A DNA stretch of 64,000 bases from NCBI RefSeq assembly GCF_000003195.3, contig NC_012871.2, forward strand, positions 4,017,997-4,081,996. The letters are read 5' to 3'. Under the pieces are notes generated by a model. That model was not told the origin of the DNA. It searched no databases and saw only the letters and a program-made list of their open reading frames with translations. The position numbers and the translations under genes were made by a program. Source of the DNA: Sorghum bicolor (Eukaryota; Streptophyta; Magnoliopsida; Poales; Poaceae). How positions within the stretch are numbered: position 1 is the first letter of the stretch; the number at the start of each line of letters is the position of its first letter. Shown here in pieces: positions 22,009 through 47,077 of the stretch.

Positions 22009-25000
22009 TCATATGCAGACGTGAGGTGGGATCAGCTTTCCCGGATTCATGATGTTGTTGGGATCCAACGCACCCTTTATTCTTTTCATCGTCCTCAGTG
22101 ACTCGATGCCCAACTCCTTCTCCAGGTACTGCCAACAAACAAAAATATTCATCATCAATGAAGTGATGATAATACCCGTGACCAATACAGAAATGATGTC
22201 TTATCAGAAAATTATGAACAAAACAAGCAAATATGACTTAAAACTTAAAAGCATGAAGGGTATGAAAACTTTCTCCTACAAATGTTAGGCTAGGACCAGA
22301 TATCCACGGAATTATGTCGTTCAAGTGATATCTGTAACTGTAATAACACATTCGGTCTAATGAAGTGGTTAGCATTCAGCCAGCCATTCTCAATTTTTTT
22401 TTCTTATGCCATAGTTTTGAAGAAGGAAAAGAAAAGGGAGCACAACTAAGCTTTTCCATCTATAGGGGGCTGATACTTGCCTTCATTTTCCCTGTGCCAA
22501 CACCATGCTCTCCTGTGCATGTACCTGCAGTTAGGTACCAGTCATGTTAATATTTTCAACTAGTCCAAGCTCTGATAATTACTGCAAATGGATAAAACAA
22601 AGAGACACATGTTATGACTTCTATCTGAGATAACTCTAGATTAGACAGTGCTCGGGGAAAAGAACTCTAGATTAGACAGTTGTTCAAGGCATTTGGTTAT
22701 TCCTTATCCAGTGACAGCAAGTAAACTCTATAGACAAGAAGTAGGCTATTTATACCTTCCATAGACAGAGCTGTATCAACCATGAAATGGTTTAGTCTCT
22801 CTGCTTCCTTTTGTTGGTCGTCTTGACTTGGATCAAACAGGATAATCGTGTGAAAATTTCCATCACCAGCATGAGCAATAACCAGACTGGAACATAAATA
22901 ATCAGACATCAATGTCTTCATAACCAAAGTTATATTCATGGCTTGCTGAAGTTACTGTAAGATAATGCCATCCCATATAATATCAAACAGCCTTTCTGTC
23001 CTATATTTACAATAGTGAAACAGGTGGCCACCCCTTGAAAGTATTGAATGAGAAAATGCATACCAAGTCAATGGTGACGCATCAAGCAGACGCTTTGATG
23101 TAGATATGCATTCAGCAAGTCTGGACAGAGGGACGCAAACATCCTACACAAACAGATACAGTAGCATTAGGAAACTCATTACAGATCATGCATTGTTAAC
23201 TGACAACATGTTCCATGCAAGGTACCACACTCACAATGACTTTTTCGACAATCTACACAGGCATAGGAACAGAGGATAAAAAATTGCCAATGAGAAAACA
23301 AGTCCATGCTCCATAGCTAAATATCATTTATACTGGATATGCTACTTATTTGGGATCACAATTTCATGGAGAGAACATAGGGACATGCTGTTAGAGACTT
23401 ACAACTGAGGAGCAAGCATTAAAGCACATGATACACAACACTAGATGTGGTTCCTGGATATTACAATGGACATATATCTGTAAATTAACCAAGTGGTAAG
23501 AGAACAAACCGTGATCATAGCTTCATAATCAGGTTTCATAGCAAAGCCAGCCCAAAGTGCCTCCTTCCTGATCTGCACTTAAAGGGCTCAGTATTGTTAC
23601 AAATATATTTCGATAATAGATCCATTCCAATGCATGATGGAGGCTAATAAATTATATTTGCAACATTCACGTATGTGCAAGATCATATAGAACCAAAGGG
23701 GGATCAATATTCTCTTCAGATTAAACCCTCTACTGACCTTCCATAATTCCGCTTTAGCATCTGGCTCCTCAACAAAAACAAAATCTGATCCATGGTGTTT
23801 GTTGGCAATTTTTTGAACCAAGAGAGTTTGTTCAAGAGCATATGCTTCTGGATATTTGCAAGAGGAAGATGTTGGCAAAGAAAAGGAATTAGTCAGTTAT
23901 TGATCATAGACCGTAACAACAGTTGCAGTTTAATAAGTTCAAAGAAGTTTCTAATGAGCGTTGAGCACAGTCCAGCAGCCAGTAAAATATATTATTATGT
24001 TGGCTTTGCCCTGAAGATCATATATCAAAATTGGACATGTATTGTTATCAAATAAACTTCACTTTTCACGATGCCTATCTTGACTGATACCACTCCAATC
24101 TTATATTAGATATAATACTGTGAAAGTTGTCTGAACAGCAGTGTACTTGTGCGCAGAGAAAATTTTGTAGTCCCAGAACCTAAACTGCAAAAGTAAACCT
24201 TTTCTAATTGATATCCCTAAATACAGAAGCAGTCGCATAGATGCAGCAGTAGTCGTATTATCATTCATTACCCATTAATCAAGTCAAATTCATAATCTGT
24301 AAGTAGATGACAGCTACATGCAAACCTCTTATTTATCAGACTACATTCACATGGCACCTTATATTTTCAAACAAACTCATTTGGGAGGGATAAGTACCAC
24401 CACCATGGATACATAATATAACTGATCACATAGTAAGTTGCATTACCTGTCCCTATGAATTCAAACATCAAGGTCGGCACTTCAGGCAAATTTTTGCCAT
24501 TTGCCATGTTTATTGCCTTTATCTGAACCTCATCCAACAATTCCACTCTTGAAACCTAGTCATATAGAAAAGAAAACATAAATATTGGCAAGCTGCAAGA
24601 GCTTTACAAGATAGACATATATATTGGCAAACTGCAAGAAAACAGAGGCCAGCGCCTGCACATTCACATCGTATGAAACAGGAGACCAAATGTTCCACAC
24701 TGGAGCATCATGGTCATTGTAATTTATAAAGGAAGAAAATACCAGGGAAAACACAGACCTGTATCCCAGAAAGCATTGTTGCAATAGCAACATCAGCAGC
24801 ATCCTTAATTGTTTTAAAATTGCACATTGCAACCTGAGATAGTAGGAAATGTATGGTGAGTGCCTCCATAACCAAAATGAAAACATAAAAGATACATAAT
24901 ACAGAGAAAATTGACATCATAAATCTAGCAACCTGTGTTCTGTTATGTATATGCTTGCACAAATTTTTCTCATGAAAGACGACAGTAGTGGTATGTCATA

Positions 25001-28000
25001 GCATGATGGTGGTCATTCCTTTTAGAAAGAATAGATTTTTTTTCCAAAAAAACAAAAGCATTATACGTTAAGGGTTCCTACATACAACACTACGTTGAGA
25101 TTCAAGCCTATACAAAGAACTTTGCTGTAGTAGGAAAAGATTGAGTTTCATATTGACTAAATCAAAAGATACTCACCACAGAATGAGATGGAAGCTTTTG
25201 GAGTCGTAAAGTCACTTCTGTAATTACACCCAAAGTTCCTTCACTCCCAATGATCAAACGAGCAAGGTCATACCTGACATTCAACAAGGCAGAGGTAAAC
25301 AAAGTTGCAAAAATCGATGGCAGGTGGCAGGAATAGAACACCATATGTATAGAACACATATATGGATAAAGGACGCACTAAGCATTGAAAATAGTATTCA
25401 CTTCCAAAAACAAAACAAAAAAGGGTCATTCTAACAATCAGGAGAGTGTCTTGCATACCCAGCTGCACTCTTTCGAGCCCGGGAGCCTGTCTTCACAACA
25501 TCACCATTTGGCAAAACAGCCTGCATGTACCAAGAAAATTTACTATTTGCATGTGGAACTAATACAAAGTATTTTTTATGTAGGGGAGAAGTACCCGAAG
25601 ATTAATCACATTATCCCGCATTGTTCCATACCTACAAACTAGGAAGGAAGCCATAAAAGCCATTTAAAAGTTATAATACAGAGCTAGCAAAGTACATGAA
25701 TTGACATATCAGTCTTATGGTTGTACGTTCTTGAGTGATGCGGGTTTATGGTTCTGATACAGAACCTTGAATATACCCTGAAAATATAAGGATAAATTGG
25801 TAATTACCTCACAGCTAATGAACCAGAACAGCGAGTAGCACACATTCCTCCAATGGTGGCCCCAGGCCCTGCAAATCAAATTGTTTTTTTTTTCAGCTAA
25901 AGCATGAGTGTTTGGGTTCCATAAGCATGCAAAATTTAACATGACCATCTTCTAAATATGATGAAGGCTCTATGGATCTTTCCACAGAATGATAATGGGA
26001 ACTAAACATACATTTGAAACCTTCGAAGCAAGTGAAAATGCAGTTACCGACTATGGCTAGATTCTACAAATACTTCATTCAAGAGAAGTACTAACTATTA
26101 GCTGAATGAACTTGCACAAATCAATGGGCAACAATGGCTTACCAACTGCAACCAAGTTAAATTAGACGCAATTGCACATCGAGTGATTACATTTAGAAGT
26201 TCATAACAGGGTGCCTTGAAAAAATTAATGAAAATTTTGAAAGGCTTTATGAACAAAGAGCAAGGACCTTTCCTGGATCAAGAGGAAAAAATAGGCCATA
26301 AGGCTTCAGGTACTCGTTCAGCTCTATCCATCCAACTCCAGGTTCAACAACTACGTCCATATCCTCAACATTCAGGGATTTGATTTTCTGTAAAGAATTT
26401 ACGCCATGATGAACCACACCACACATTTGAAGAAAGGCAACAAAGTAGAAAGGTCAAGGCTCGAATATCTGAATGCTTCTTAAGCATTAGAATACAGTTC
26501 TAACTCATTCACAAATAGATCGTTTTGTAACATCAATAACACCTAGCTATAGCTATATGCTGTACATTATATTGCTTAATTTGTACCTTCATCAAGGTCA
26601 TGTCGATGCAAACACCACCATGAGGTGCCAGTGTGTGACCCTCAATTGAGGTAGCCCCACCATATGGTACAATTGGAACCTGAACACAAGGAGAGAGAAC
26701 ATAAATTGGATCAATGATGATGATGGAACCTTTATACATAAAATTTTGCTGTGCAAATAAAAAGGCAAAAGACATGCAAAGGGCCCCCTTCTTAATCTTA
26801 TTGACTGTAGCAACAAAGCCACTAATCAAGCTATGGATTCTCATTTATAGAATACACAGAAATTAGTTTCCCTGTTTACGGAAGCTTAGCTTTTGCATTT
26901 CCTAGGAGAAGTTAATTTCTATGTTTGTAGATAGGATAGTGTTGCATTTTATAACAAAAGATACAGTATATCAATTCTAGCATGTAATTCAGTTACACAA
27001 TTATAACATGTGATTAGTAAGCACTTAGAGCCCCACCAAATACACATATATTTGAAATGGAAAATTAACTAGTTCAAAAGATTATCAATGACACAGTGGA
27101 TACTGAACTGTCTCTAAGAGTGTCAAAAGTCAAAACATGGTAAAGTATAATGCGGTAATTGTTCAGGATCAGTAAGTATCCAATGATGTCCCGTTAGCAT
27201 ACCTTGTACTTGTTACAGGCCATCACAATCTTTTGTACCTCATCTTGCGAGCTGCAAAATAGAAGACGAAGCATCACTTCATTACGAGAAATAGATCATT
27301 CAATTAATACACGCTTGAGATATGGAGCAGATTCAGCTCATCCCAACATCAGGTGCCGATACATGACACTGTAAGATGAGGAAGACAAGTCGACAGCCCA
27401 TATTTAGGCAAAACACTTGAAACATATAACGTCTCCTACCAGCCCTTGATTTCCACAAATCGATGATCATTGGAGTTCTTAGTAAGCATCATCACCTCGG
27501 GAACACGACGACATCAGGCACGTTGATTGCCTTGTGGAAGCTGTTTTGTGGCGTGCCATGGAAGCTCCTCTCTTCGTAGTCCAAAGTCATGTTGTCCTGC
27601 CATTAAGCCATACACTCAACCATCAGCGAGAAAACATCAAATACTTGGCATCCACACATCATGGCCATCACTGCGCACAGGTCAAATGCAGCGGCGGCCA
27701 TCCGATCACCAAACTCACCCCGAGGAAGGACGCGAGCTCGTCGATGAACTCCTGCGGCACGAGCTTCCGCTCTCCACGAACCACCAGATCGGTGCTGTCC
27801 TTGCCGCCGACCCTGAGCCAGACAGACAGAGCACGCCGGGTCAGGTGAGGTCAACCCCAGCTGAGCGAGTAACGGAACACAAGCACACTCTGTGACGGGG
27901 TTAGATGAGGCGGGCACCGGTGGTGGTCTAGGCCGGAGTCGCAGAGCGCGACGGTTGCTCCCCCGGCGGCGGCGGCGGCGGCAGCGGCGGCGAGGAAGGA

Positions 28001-28144
28001 GAGGAAATGCGGGAGGCGGCGGGCGGAGGAGGGGGTAGGGGACGGGGCGTGGGACTGGGTGGAGAGCGGTTGGCGGAGGGAGGAGATGGGGAGCAGCGGC
28101 AGCGCGCGGCGGGGGCGGGAGAGGCGGAGGAGGGAGGTGGCCAT
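22009..28144 (-). CDS. DLD: D-lactate dehydrogenase (cytochrome), mitochondrial
   Basis: An FAD enzyme that oxidises D-lactate to pyruvate and passes electrons to cytochrome c; in plants it finishes methylglyoxal detoxification. Exons, 5' to 3': 28144-27918, 27812-27719, 27596-27496, 27251-27203, 26679-26587, 26387-26273, 25868-25808, 25631-25595, 25520-25459, 25273-25177, 24833-24759, 24555-24447, 23847-23738, 23572-23510, 23143-23064, 22886-22756, 22524-22481, 22128-22009. They total 1668 nt, or 555 aa, a normal length. The first ~75 residues are Arg/Ser/Pro-rich with an Ala stretch, fitting a mitochondrial presequence. The FAD-binding (PCMH) domain includes PYGGATSIEGHT (exon 5) and PGATIGGMCATRCSGS (exon 7). 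The C-terminal oxidase domain has HAGDGNFH at about 463-470 and GEHGVG at about 506-511. Two introns are unusual: intron 6 starts GA after 26273, and intron 17 starts GC after 22481. All other introns are GT-AG. Confidence 0.93.
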
Positions 28145-28396
28145 GGCGGAGCGGAGTGGAGGACTGGAGGCACGGAGTTGTTTGCCAAGCTTCGGAGTGG
28201 AACAGAGTAGAAGAGGCAAGGAGAGGAGGGACGGCCGGCCAGAGTTGGAGCAGCGCGGATTGAAAAAAGCAACAACTTTTCCAGCCTCGATCGTCTCTGG
28301 TACGCTGGTTATCTGAGAGCGTGCATTTCGTGCGACGATTGACTAGTGAACAAAACCAGATATTAATTAAGTTGTGTCAATAAATTATCATCAACA

Positions 28397-28468
28397 GCGT
28401 TTGTAGTCCAACGGTTAGGATAATTGCCTTCCAAGCAATAGACCCGGGTTCGACTCCCGGCAAACGCA
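28397..28468 (+). tRNA. tRNA-Gly (anticodon UCC)
   Basis: Acceptor arms GCGTTTG and CAAACGC pair perfectly, followed by discriminator A. The anticodon stem ATTGC/GCAAT encloses CTTCCAA, which gives anticodon UCC. The T arm contains GGTTCGACTCC (B box) and the D arm TAGTCCAACGGTTAGGA (A box). There is no intron. A T-run ('tctttttgc', then 'tttttt') follows within 25 bp and can serve as the Pol III terminator. It lies 250 bp from the start of DLD, transcribed divergently. Confidence 0.97.
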
Positions 28469-29330
28469 TCTTTTTGCATTTTTTAGCCTTTATAAGGCAG
28501 ACACGATCAAAACGAACAAGATCACACGATCACCTTTTCAAAAAGAAAAATCCTGTCGATCATCTTTTCCATTTTTAACATTTATAAGGCGAACACTTTA
28601 CCCATGACAAAACGAATGGGATCACTTAAAATTTTTGCATCCTTTTCCATTTTTAGCGTTTATATTGTGAACACGATCACTTTCTCCATTTTTAGCCTTT
28701 ATAAGGCCAACACGATCAAAACGAACGGGATCACACTATCACTTTTTCCATTTTTAGCATTTATAAGGTGGACATGATCACTTTTCTTATTTTTAGGGGG
28801 TGTTTAGTTCCTCTTTTATCTGAAGAAATCCTAAGTTTTGATTCATTATTTTAACCATGCAAAAATTTTAACAAAATGATTGTCATTCTCTATTTTGGAT
28901 TTTGGCCTTAAGAGACAAAAAAAAACTTAAAAAAGCCTCAAGAGGCCATAATAAAGGCAATAAATTCTGTAATTTTGATGAAACTAAACATAATCTTGAA
29001 AAATTTGCATTTCATCATTCCAAAGTACTTGGTTTTTTGCATTTTACAATCCATGGAAACTAAATAGACCCTTAATAATGACGACAAAAACGAATGGGAT
29101 CATTATTTTTCCATTTTAGCATTTATTATAAGGCGAACACTATCACTTTTTCCTTTTTTCAATGGTGACAAAAAACAAACGGGGTCACACGATCACTTTT
29201 TCTATTTTAAGCATTTATAAGCTGAAACACGATCATTTTTCTTTTTTCTAGTGATAAAAAACGAACAAGAACATTTAAAATGTTTGGATTTCATGAGAAC
29301 ATGATCACTTTTTCCTCTTTTTTTTTATAA
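28469..29330. repeat. Degenerate tandem array next to the tRNA gene, split by a MITE
   Basis: At least seven diverged copies of a unit containing 'ttttccatttttagc', 'atttataaggcgaacac', 'gatcac' and 'aaaacgaacgggatcac'. The 'tttata' cores lie near 28490, 28580, 28660, 28700, 28762, 29125 and 29214. The first copy starts directly after the tRNA 3' end. Spacing varies from about 40 to 110 bp, apart from a 276-bp MITE at 28796-29071. No coding frame is present. Confidence 0.75.
28796..29071. mobile_element. Tourist-like MITE inserted in the tandem array
   Basis: The left end 'gggggtgtttagttcc' and the right end 'ggaaactaaatagaccc' are imperfect inverted repeats. Both are flanked by TTA (28793-28795 and 29072-29074). 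The array unit resumes on the right side ('gacaaaaacgaatgggatca'). Confidence 0.75.
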
Positions 29331-29491
29331 CTAGCAAACCGCATGTGTTGCAATAGGAGAAAAAATAAATATCCATGAACAACGAAGATATAAATGATAC
29401 ATATTATTTGTCTCACCATTTATAATAAAATTTAAAATTTATTTTGTTATGATCATACCGTATATATAGTATAAGTTAATGTTAATACCAA
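29331..29491 (-). mobile_element. Possible degenerate Helitron 3' end
   Basis: On the minus strand the sequence ends CTAG followed by TT, and just before it has a decayed GC-rich palindrome ('ccgcatgtgttgc'). This resembles, in worn form, the Helitron-like end at 30988. The rest of the element cannot be outlined; the right coordinate is only a boundary with the next element. Confidence 0.3.
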
Positions 29492-30583
29492 TAGGAAAAA
29501 AAACTGAGTGTGGATGGTCCTTACCTAGCGTGCGGACGCCCAACCAAATGATGACGCGTGGACGAGTACAACCGGCTCGCTCGACCTCCGCCCTCCGGGC
29601 GTCCCTATTTGCCGGCTAATTGGCTCGGCTTATCGCGACTGACCATGTGCGCGCTCGGCTCCAAGCACTCACATAAATCGGGCCTCATCTACCGCTGCTG
29701 CCGCTGCTTCTGAGTCATCCACCAAGTCACCAACAACGCCGACATCGCGTAGCCACCACCGTCCGACGGCTCTGCCAGCCGCCGCTCCTGAGTCATTCAT
29801 CAAGTCGACAACAATGCCGACACCGTATAGCCACGGCCGGTCGACACCGCCGGCCAATATGAAAATTCAGATAAGAACTAATCATATAATTCAGGTACCT
29901 GGCGGGGCGGTAGTCCGGCTGTCACTGACGAAGTGCAGACTTAATTGTTTCCAATCTACTCCTCTATTTTCATCTTTCTGCGACAGTCATCCTGACTATC
30001 GAGTGAGAAGCTCCTGCATTGCCTGCTTGCCAGCCAGATGGTACTCGGAGTACGCACACAGGTAGCATCATTGCAGCAACATGGTAGCAATGCAAGCCAT
30101 GTAACATGGGATCACACAGTCATCGTCTACGAGTACATCGCTCTAGCAGTCTAGCAGGCGGAACGAGCAGGTGGTCTTGTTAAAGCAGAGATTTAGATAG
30201 ACACCAATCGGCTAGCCGGTCGGCCAGCACACAACCACGCACACGATCTTCTTCTTCTCGGACGGGATACAACGAGAGGACCATGGTGGCTAGAGAATCG
30301 AAGCCATCAGAAGTGTCGGCGGTCGGCGGTGTTGGACGGTGGTGGCTGCGCGGTGTCAGCGTTGTTGGCGACTTGGTGTACGACTCAGGAGCAGTGGCGG
30401 CGGATGAGGCCCGGCTTGCGTGAGCAGTTGGAGCCGAGTGCGCAAATGCAGTAACGATGAGCTGAGCCAATTAGCTAGCAGATGCCAAAAGCAAAACCAA
30501 ACCAAACCATGCTCATCCGCGTCATCTGGTTGGGCATCCACACAACGCTAGGTAAGGACCATCCGTACCCAATTTTTTTCCTA
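29492..30583. mobile_element. Non-autonomous Mutator-like element with long inverted repeats
   Basis: The left arm (29492 to about 29770) and the right arm (about 30331 to 30583) are inverted copies of each other over some 250-280 bp. Landmarks shared in inverted form are 'ggatggtccttacctagcg', 'gcccaacca', 'gcgctcggctccaa', 'tcgggcctcat', 'gagtcatccaccaagtc' and 'gccaccaccgtcc'. The left arm also carries a partial direct repeat of its inner 65 bp (29699-29762 and 29778-29841). No transposase frame is visible, so it is probably mobilised in trans. A clean 9-bp target duplication could not be fixed. Confidence 0.75.
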
Positions 30584-30987
30584 ACAATACGACAATCTAT
30601 CTTTTATATCACACACACACCTAAAGGTTGTAAAATCATCATCTAACCGGTGACACCAAATCTCGATCATCCTTACGTATTCATGCCCGATACGAATCAT
30701 TATCCACTCAAAACAATCGCATCTACATCCTACACAATTCCAATACAAAGATCAGATACATGTATCCACGCCTACTATAAAGTCCTCGCAGCTCATATGT
30801 CTGCGATCGAGTATGTTCAACCTACGAAATTATGATCCCAATGTAGCGCACACACATACATCTAGTTTACTATAAAACTTTGTATCTGATTGACTTTTTC
30901 TCAAATTGCAAAACACATAAACAATTGGGTGTAGATATGTTATAACTTAATTTTCATTCTACGATGTGTTTTTGGATATATTATAAA
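30584..30987. other. AT-rich spacer, no feature seen
   Basis: A frame at 30650-30835 has no domain and average composition. Nothing else is recognisable. Confidence 0.5.
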
Positions 30988-31018
30988 CTAGGAGGATTCC
31001 CGCGCGTTGCCGCGGGTA
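30988..31018 (-). mobile_element. Helitron-like 3' terminus (hairpin plus CTAG)
   Basis: On the minus strand a palindrome CCCGCG-gcaacg-CGCGGG is followed after a few bases by CTAG and then T. This is the arrangement of Helitron 3' ends: a short GC hairpin about 10 bp before CTRR, inserted at A/T. The 5' end of the element, to the right on the plus strand, was not found. Confidence 0.5.
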
Positions 31019-31311
31019 CGAAGGAGGAGTATAAGTATATAACTCTTTTATTAGTATAATCGTAGATATTGTATTTATAGTGGATGATGTGTCTTGTTGA
31101 TGTGGATATCATAATTCTTGTGCTAGTGAACCTTAATGCAAATGTTAGTAGATTGATGAGGTGGACACCTTACATGTCAAGATAAATTGATAGTGGACTC
31201 TGAGGTGGATGCCTTGCATTTTAAGATAAATAGATAGTGGGTTGATAGTGGATTGCTGAGGTGGACGCCTTGTATGTCAAAAGAATTAGATAGTGGAGTT
31301 TTGCTTTATAA

Positions 31312-31517
31312 GGCCAGTCTCAATGCATAGTTTCATGACACAGTTACCAAGACTATAAACTAGGTAATCGAGCCACAAGAGTTTCATGAGGATGAAACTC
31401 CTCTCTCATCTAATGAAACTCCTTCATTTAAAGACCCTGCCAAGTCAGCAATTTTGCTTATGCGGTACCCTATTTAATGTGCATGACACTCTTATGAAAC
31501 ATGCATTGAGACTAGCC
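31312..31517. mobile_element. Tourist-like MITE, relative of the element at 3152
   Basis: The left end 'ggccagtctcaatgcat' and right end 'atgcattgagactagcc' are near-perfect inverted repeats, with TAA on both sides (31309-31311, 31518-31520). It shares ends and internal phrases ('atgtgcatgaca', 'gatgaaact') with the 354-bp element at 3152-3505. Confidence 0.82.
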
Positions 31518-31923
31518 TAAGAGTTATAGATTTCTTTATATCATGTGTTGCTATCATTAAATATCGAGTTCTATGATCTTCGAGGAGTCATATAAAAATC
31601 TATGCTTTAATATATGATTAAAGTCTTGTCAACGTGCCAAGAATTAGTATGTCCACTCATACTACTAAAAAAACTTAACGGAGACAGTTGTTTCGGTTTT
31701 CCGAGGTAGGCAAAGCAATCAACTATGTCAAAATACTTGTGTTAATGTAGATCTATGGAGGTGGTTACTTTGTTCACCTTGATTAATTTAGTAATGGACC
31801 GTTAGTTAATTTAAAAAATAGAAAACCCCGAGCGAGCGAGCCCAACCGAGCCCGCCGCCTCTATGGTACCGCTCGGATCCGCCGTTGCTCAGGTCTATCT
31901 CTTTGGATCAGCAAGGAGACCAA

Positions 31924-32163
31924 GGCCTTGTTTAGTTCCCAAATTTTTCTATTTTCGGATATTGTAGCACTTTCATTTTTATTTGACAAATATTGTCCAA
32001 TCATGAACTAACTAAGCTCAAAAGATTCATCTCGCGATTTACATGTAAATTGTGCAATTAGTTTTTATTTTCATCTATATTTAATCCTCCATACATGTGC
32101 CACAAAATTCGATATGATAGAGAATCTTGATTTTTTTGGTTTTTGGGTGAACTAAACAAGGCC
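31924..32163. mobile_element. GGCCTTGTTTAG-family MITE, first of an adjacent pair
   Basis: The ends 'ggccttgtttagttc' and 'gaactaaacaaggcc' are inverted repeats. The right end shares its GGCC with the start of a second, related element. The interior carries the family phrases 'tttgacaaatattgtcc' and 'gtgcaattagtttttat'. Confidence 0.75.
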
Positions 32164-32385
32164 TTGTTTACTTCTAAATTTTTGCAAAATAGGAATAGTA
32201 GCACTTTTGTTTGTATTTGACAAATATTGTCCAATCATGGACTAACTAAGCTCAAAAGATTTGTCTCGCAAATTACAGATAAACTATCATGATTTATATT
32301 TTTGTAAAATGGACACTATAGCACGTTCGTTTGTATTTACAGACAAATTGTCCATTTTGCCAAAAAAATGGAACTAAACAAGGCC
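32160..32385. mobile_element. GGCCTTGTTTAG-family MITE, second of an adjacent pair
   Basis: Begins 'ggccttgtttacttc' and ends 'ggaactaaacaaggcc'. It repeats 'caaatattgtccaatcatg' and 'gactaactaagctcaaaa' from its neighbour. The two copies are directly abutting and in the same orientation. Confidence 0.7.
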
Positions 32386-33580
32386 TAAATGTAGGATCTG
32401 CTTAGATATACCAGGACCACTTGTTAGCTTTAGGTTAAAACTATTTTTCTATAGTGCACTTAGTTGGATTAAAAAATGTTAATATTTTTGTCCACAAATG
32501 ATAAAAAGTATAAACTAATATGTTATGCAGACTATAATATTATTTAGGATAAATTATGTGTGGTCCTAAACTTTGTCCTCAAACTCTTATATTTTATTTT
32601 TAGTCTATGAATTTGTCTTTGCGTTTGATCTAGATCCTAAACTTTCAAAATACTAGGTCCTCAAACTTGTCTCATCACGTAGTCCAAGTCATTGATCTTG
32701 TCATTGTGTGTCATTAGATCTAGATAGATTCAATCTAATCTGCATCATGACACCACATGCCATAGTTGTCGGATCTGCATCTCATTCTTGACCTCCCCGT
32801 GGAACTTGTAGCAAAGCAATTGTTCGTCTGCCTCTTCCACCTAAAGAGTGTTAGTTGACCTTGCCTTTATCTACTGACGACGTCATGACATTTGATATGT
32901 AGGATGGTAAATGCATAAATCGGGGATGACGAGTTGGCGACTATAATGCCATGCCATATTAGATTGCAACACAGGGAGATGAAGAGAGCGTGGAGATAGA
33001 ATTAGAAGGGAGGAAAAACATGTAGATAGAACACAAGAGAACAACACATGGGTTAATCAAATCTCGTTTGGATCTAGATCGGTATGACAAGTTGAAGGAC
33101 TTTAAAAATATTTTTTAAGAGTTTTAGACTTTTCATGTATCTCAAAATACATTTTGAGTTCGGTAATCTGGGCGACACCATAGAGACAAGTCCAAGTAAC
33201 TCAAGATGCACTTTGAGATTTGAAGACTTGAGTGACATGATGAAATAAGTCCTTAAACCGCCTCTATAAAAATTATAGAGGGAGGATGTGGTAATAGCCT
33301 AGTTAATAAAACTCAAAAACATTTCATCGGCACGCCAAAAAAAAAAGTGAGAGAAAAACGAACAAAAAAGCGTGGGCCTTTCGATCGTGCTAGCAAGCAT
33401 TTTTGTTTGTTTTCCATTCCATCCGACGAGGCGACCAGCGGGGAGGCCAGCCGCCGTCCCGCGTTATCCCGAATCCAAACCTCTCCCTCCCCTCCCCTCC
33501 CCTCCCTGGCTCGCTCTCAGCGCCAGCGGCATCCGACCCCTCTCCTGCGCGCCCACTAGGGTTTATCTCCAGCGAGGCCG
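32386..33580. other. AT-rich upstream region of the valyl-tRNA synthetase gene
   Basis: Segment 32540-32760 contains dispersed-repeat phrases such as 'ggtcctaaactttgtcctc'. From about 33330 onward the sequence turns C/T-rich and is probably promoter and 5' UTR. No TATA box is obvious. Confidence 0.4.
33557..33565 (-). promoter_or_regulatory. Telo-box motif in the 5' UTR of the valyl-tRNA synthetase gene
   Basis: Reads TAAACCCTA on the minus strand (tagggttta on the plus strand), about 20 bp before the ATG. Telo-boxes are frequent near the start of plant genes for the translation machinery. The role here is inferred. Confidence 0.45.
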
Positions 33581-33585
33581 CGCCA

Positions 33586-47077
<13,492 letters not shown>

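Noticed and set aside
28469..29330. CRISPR-like array
   Set aside because: Repeats are degenerate and spaced irregularly, without unique spacers of constant length, in a plant nuclear genome with no cas genes.
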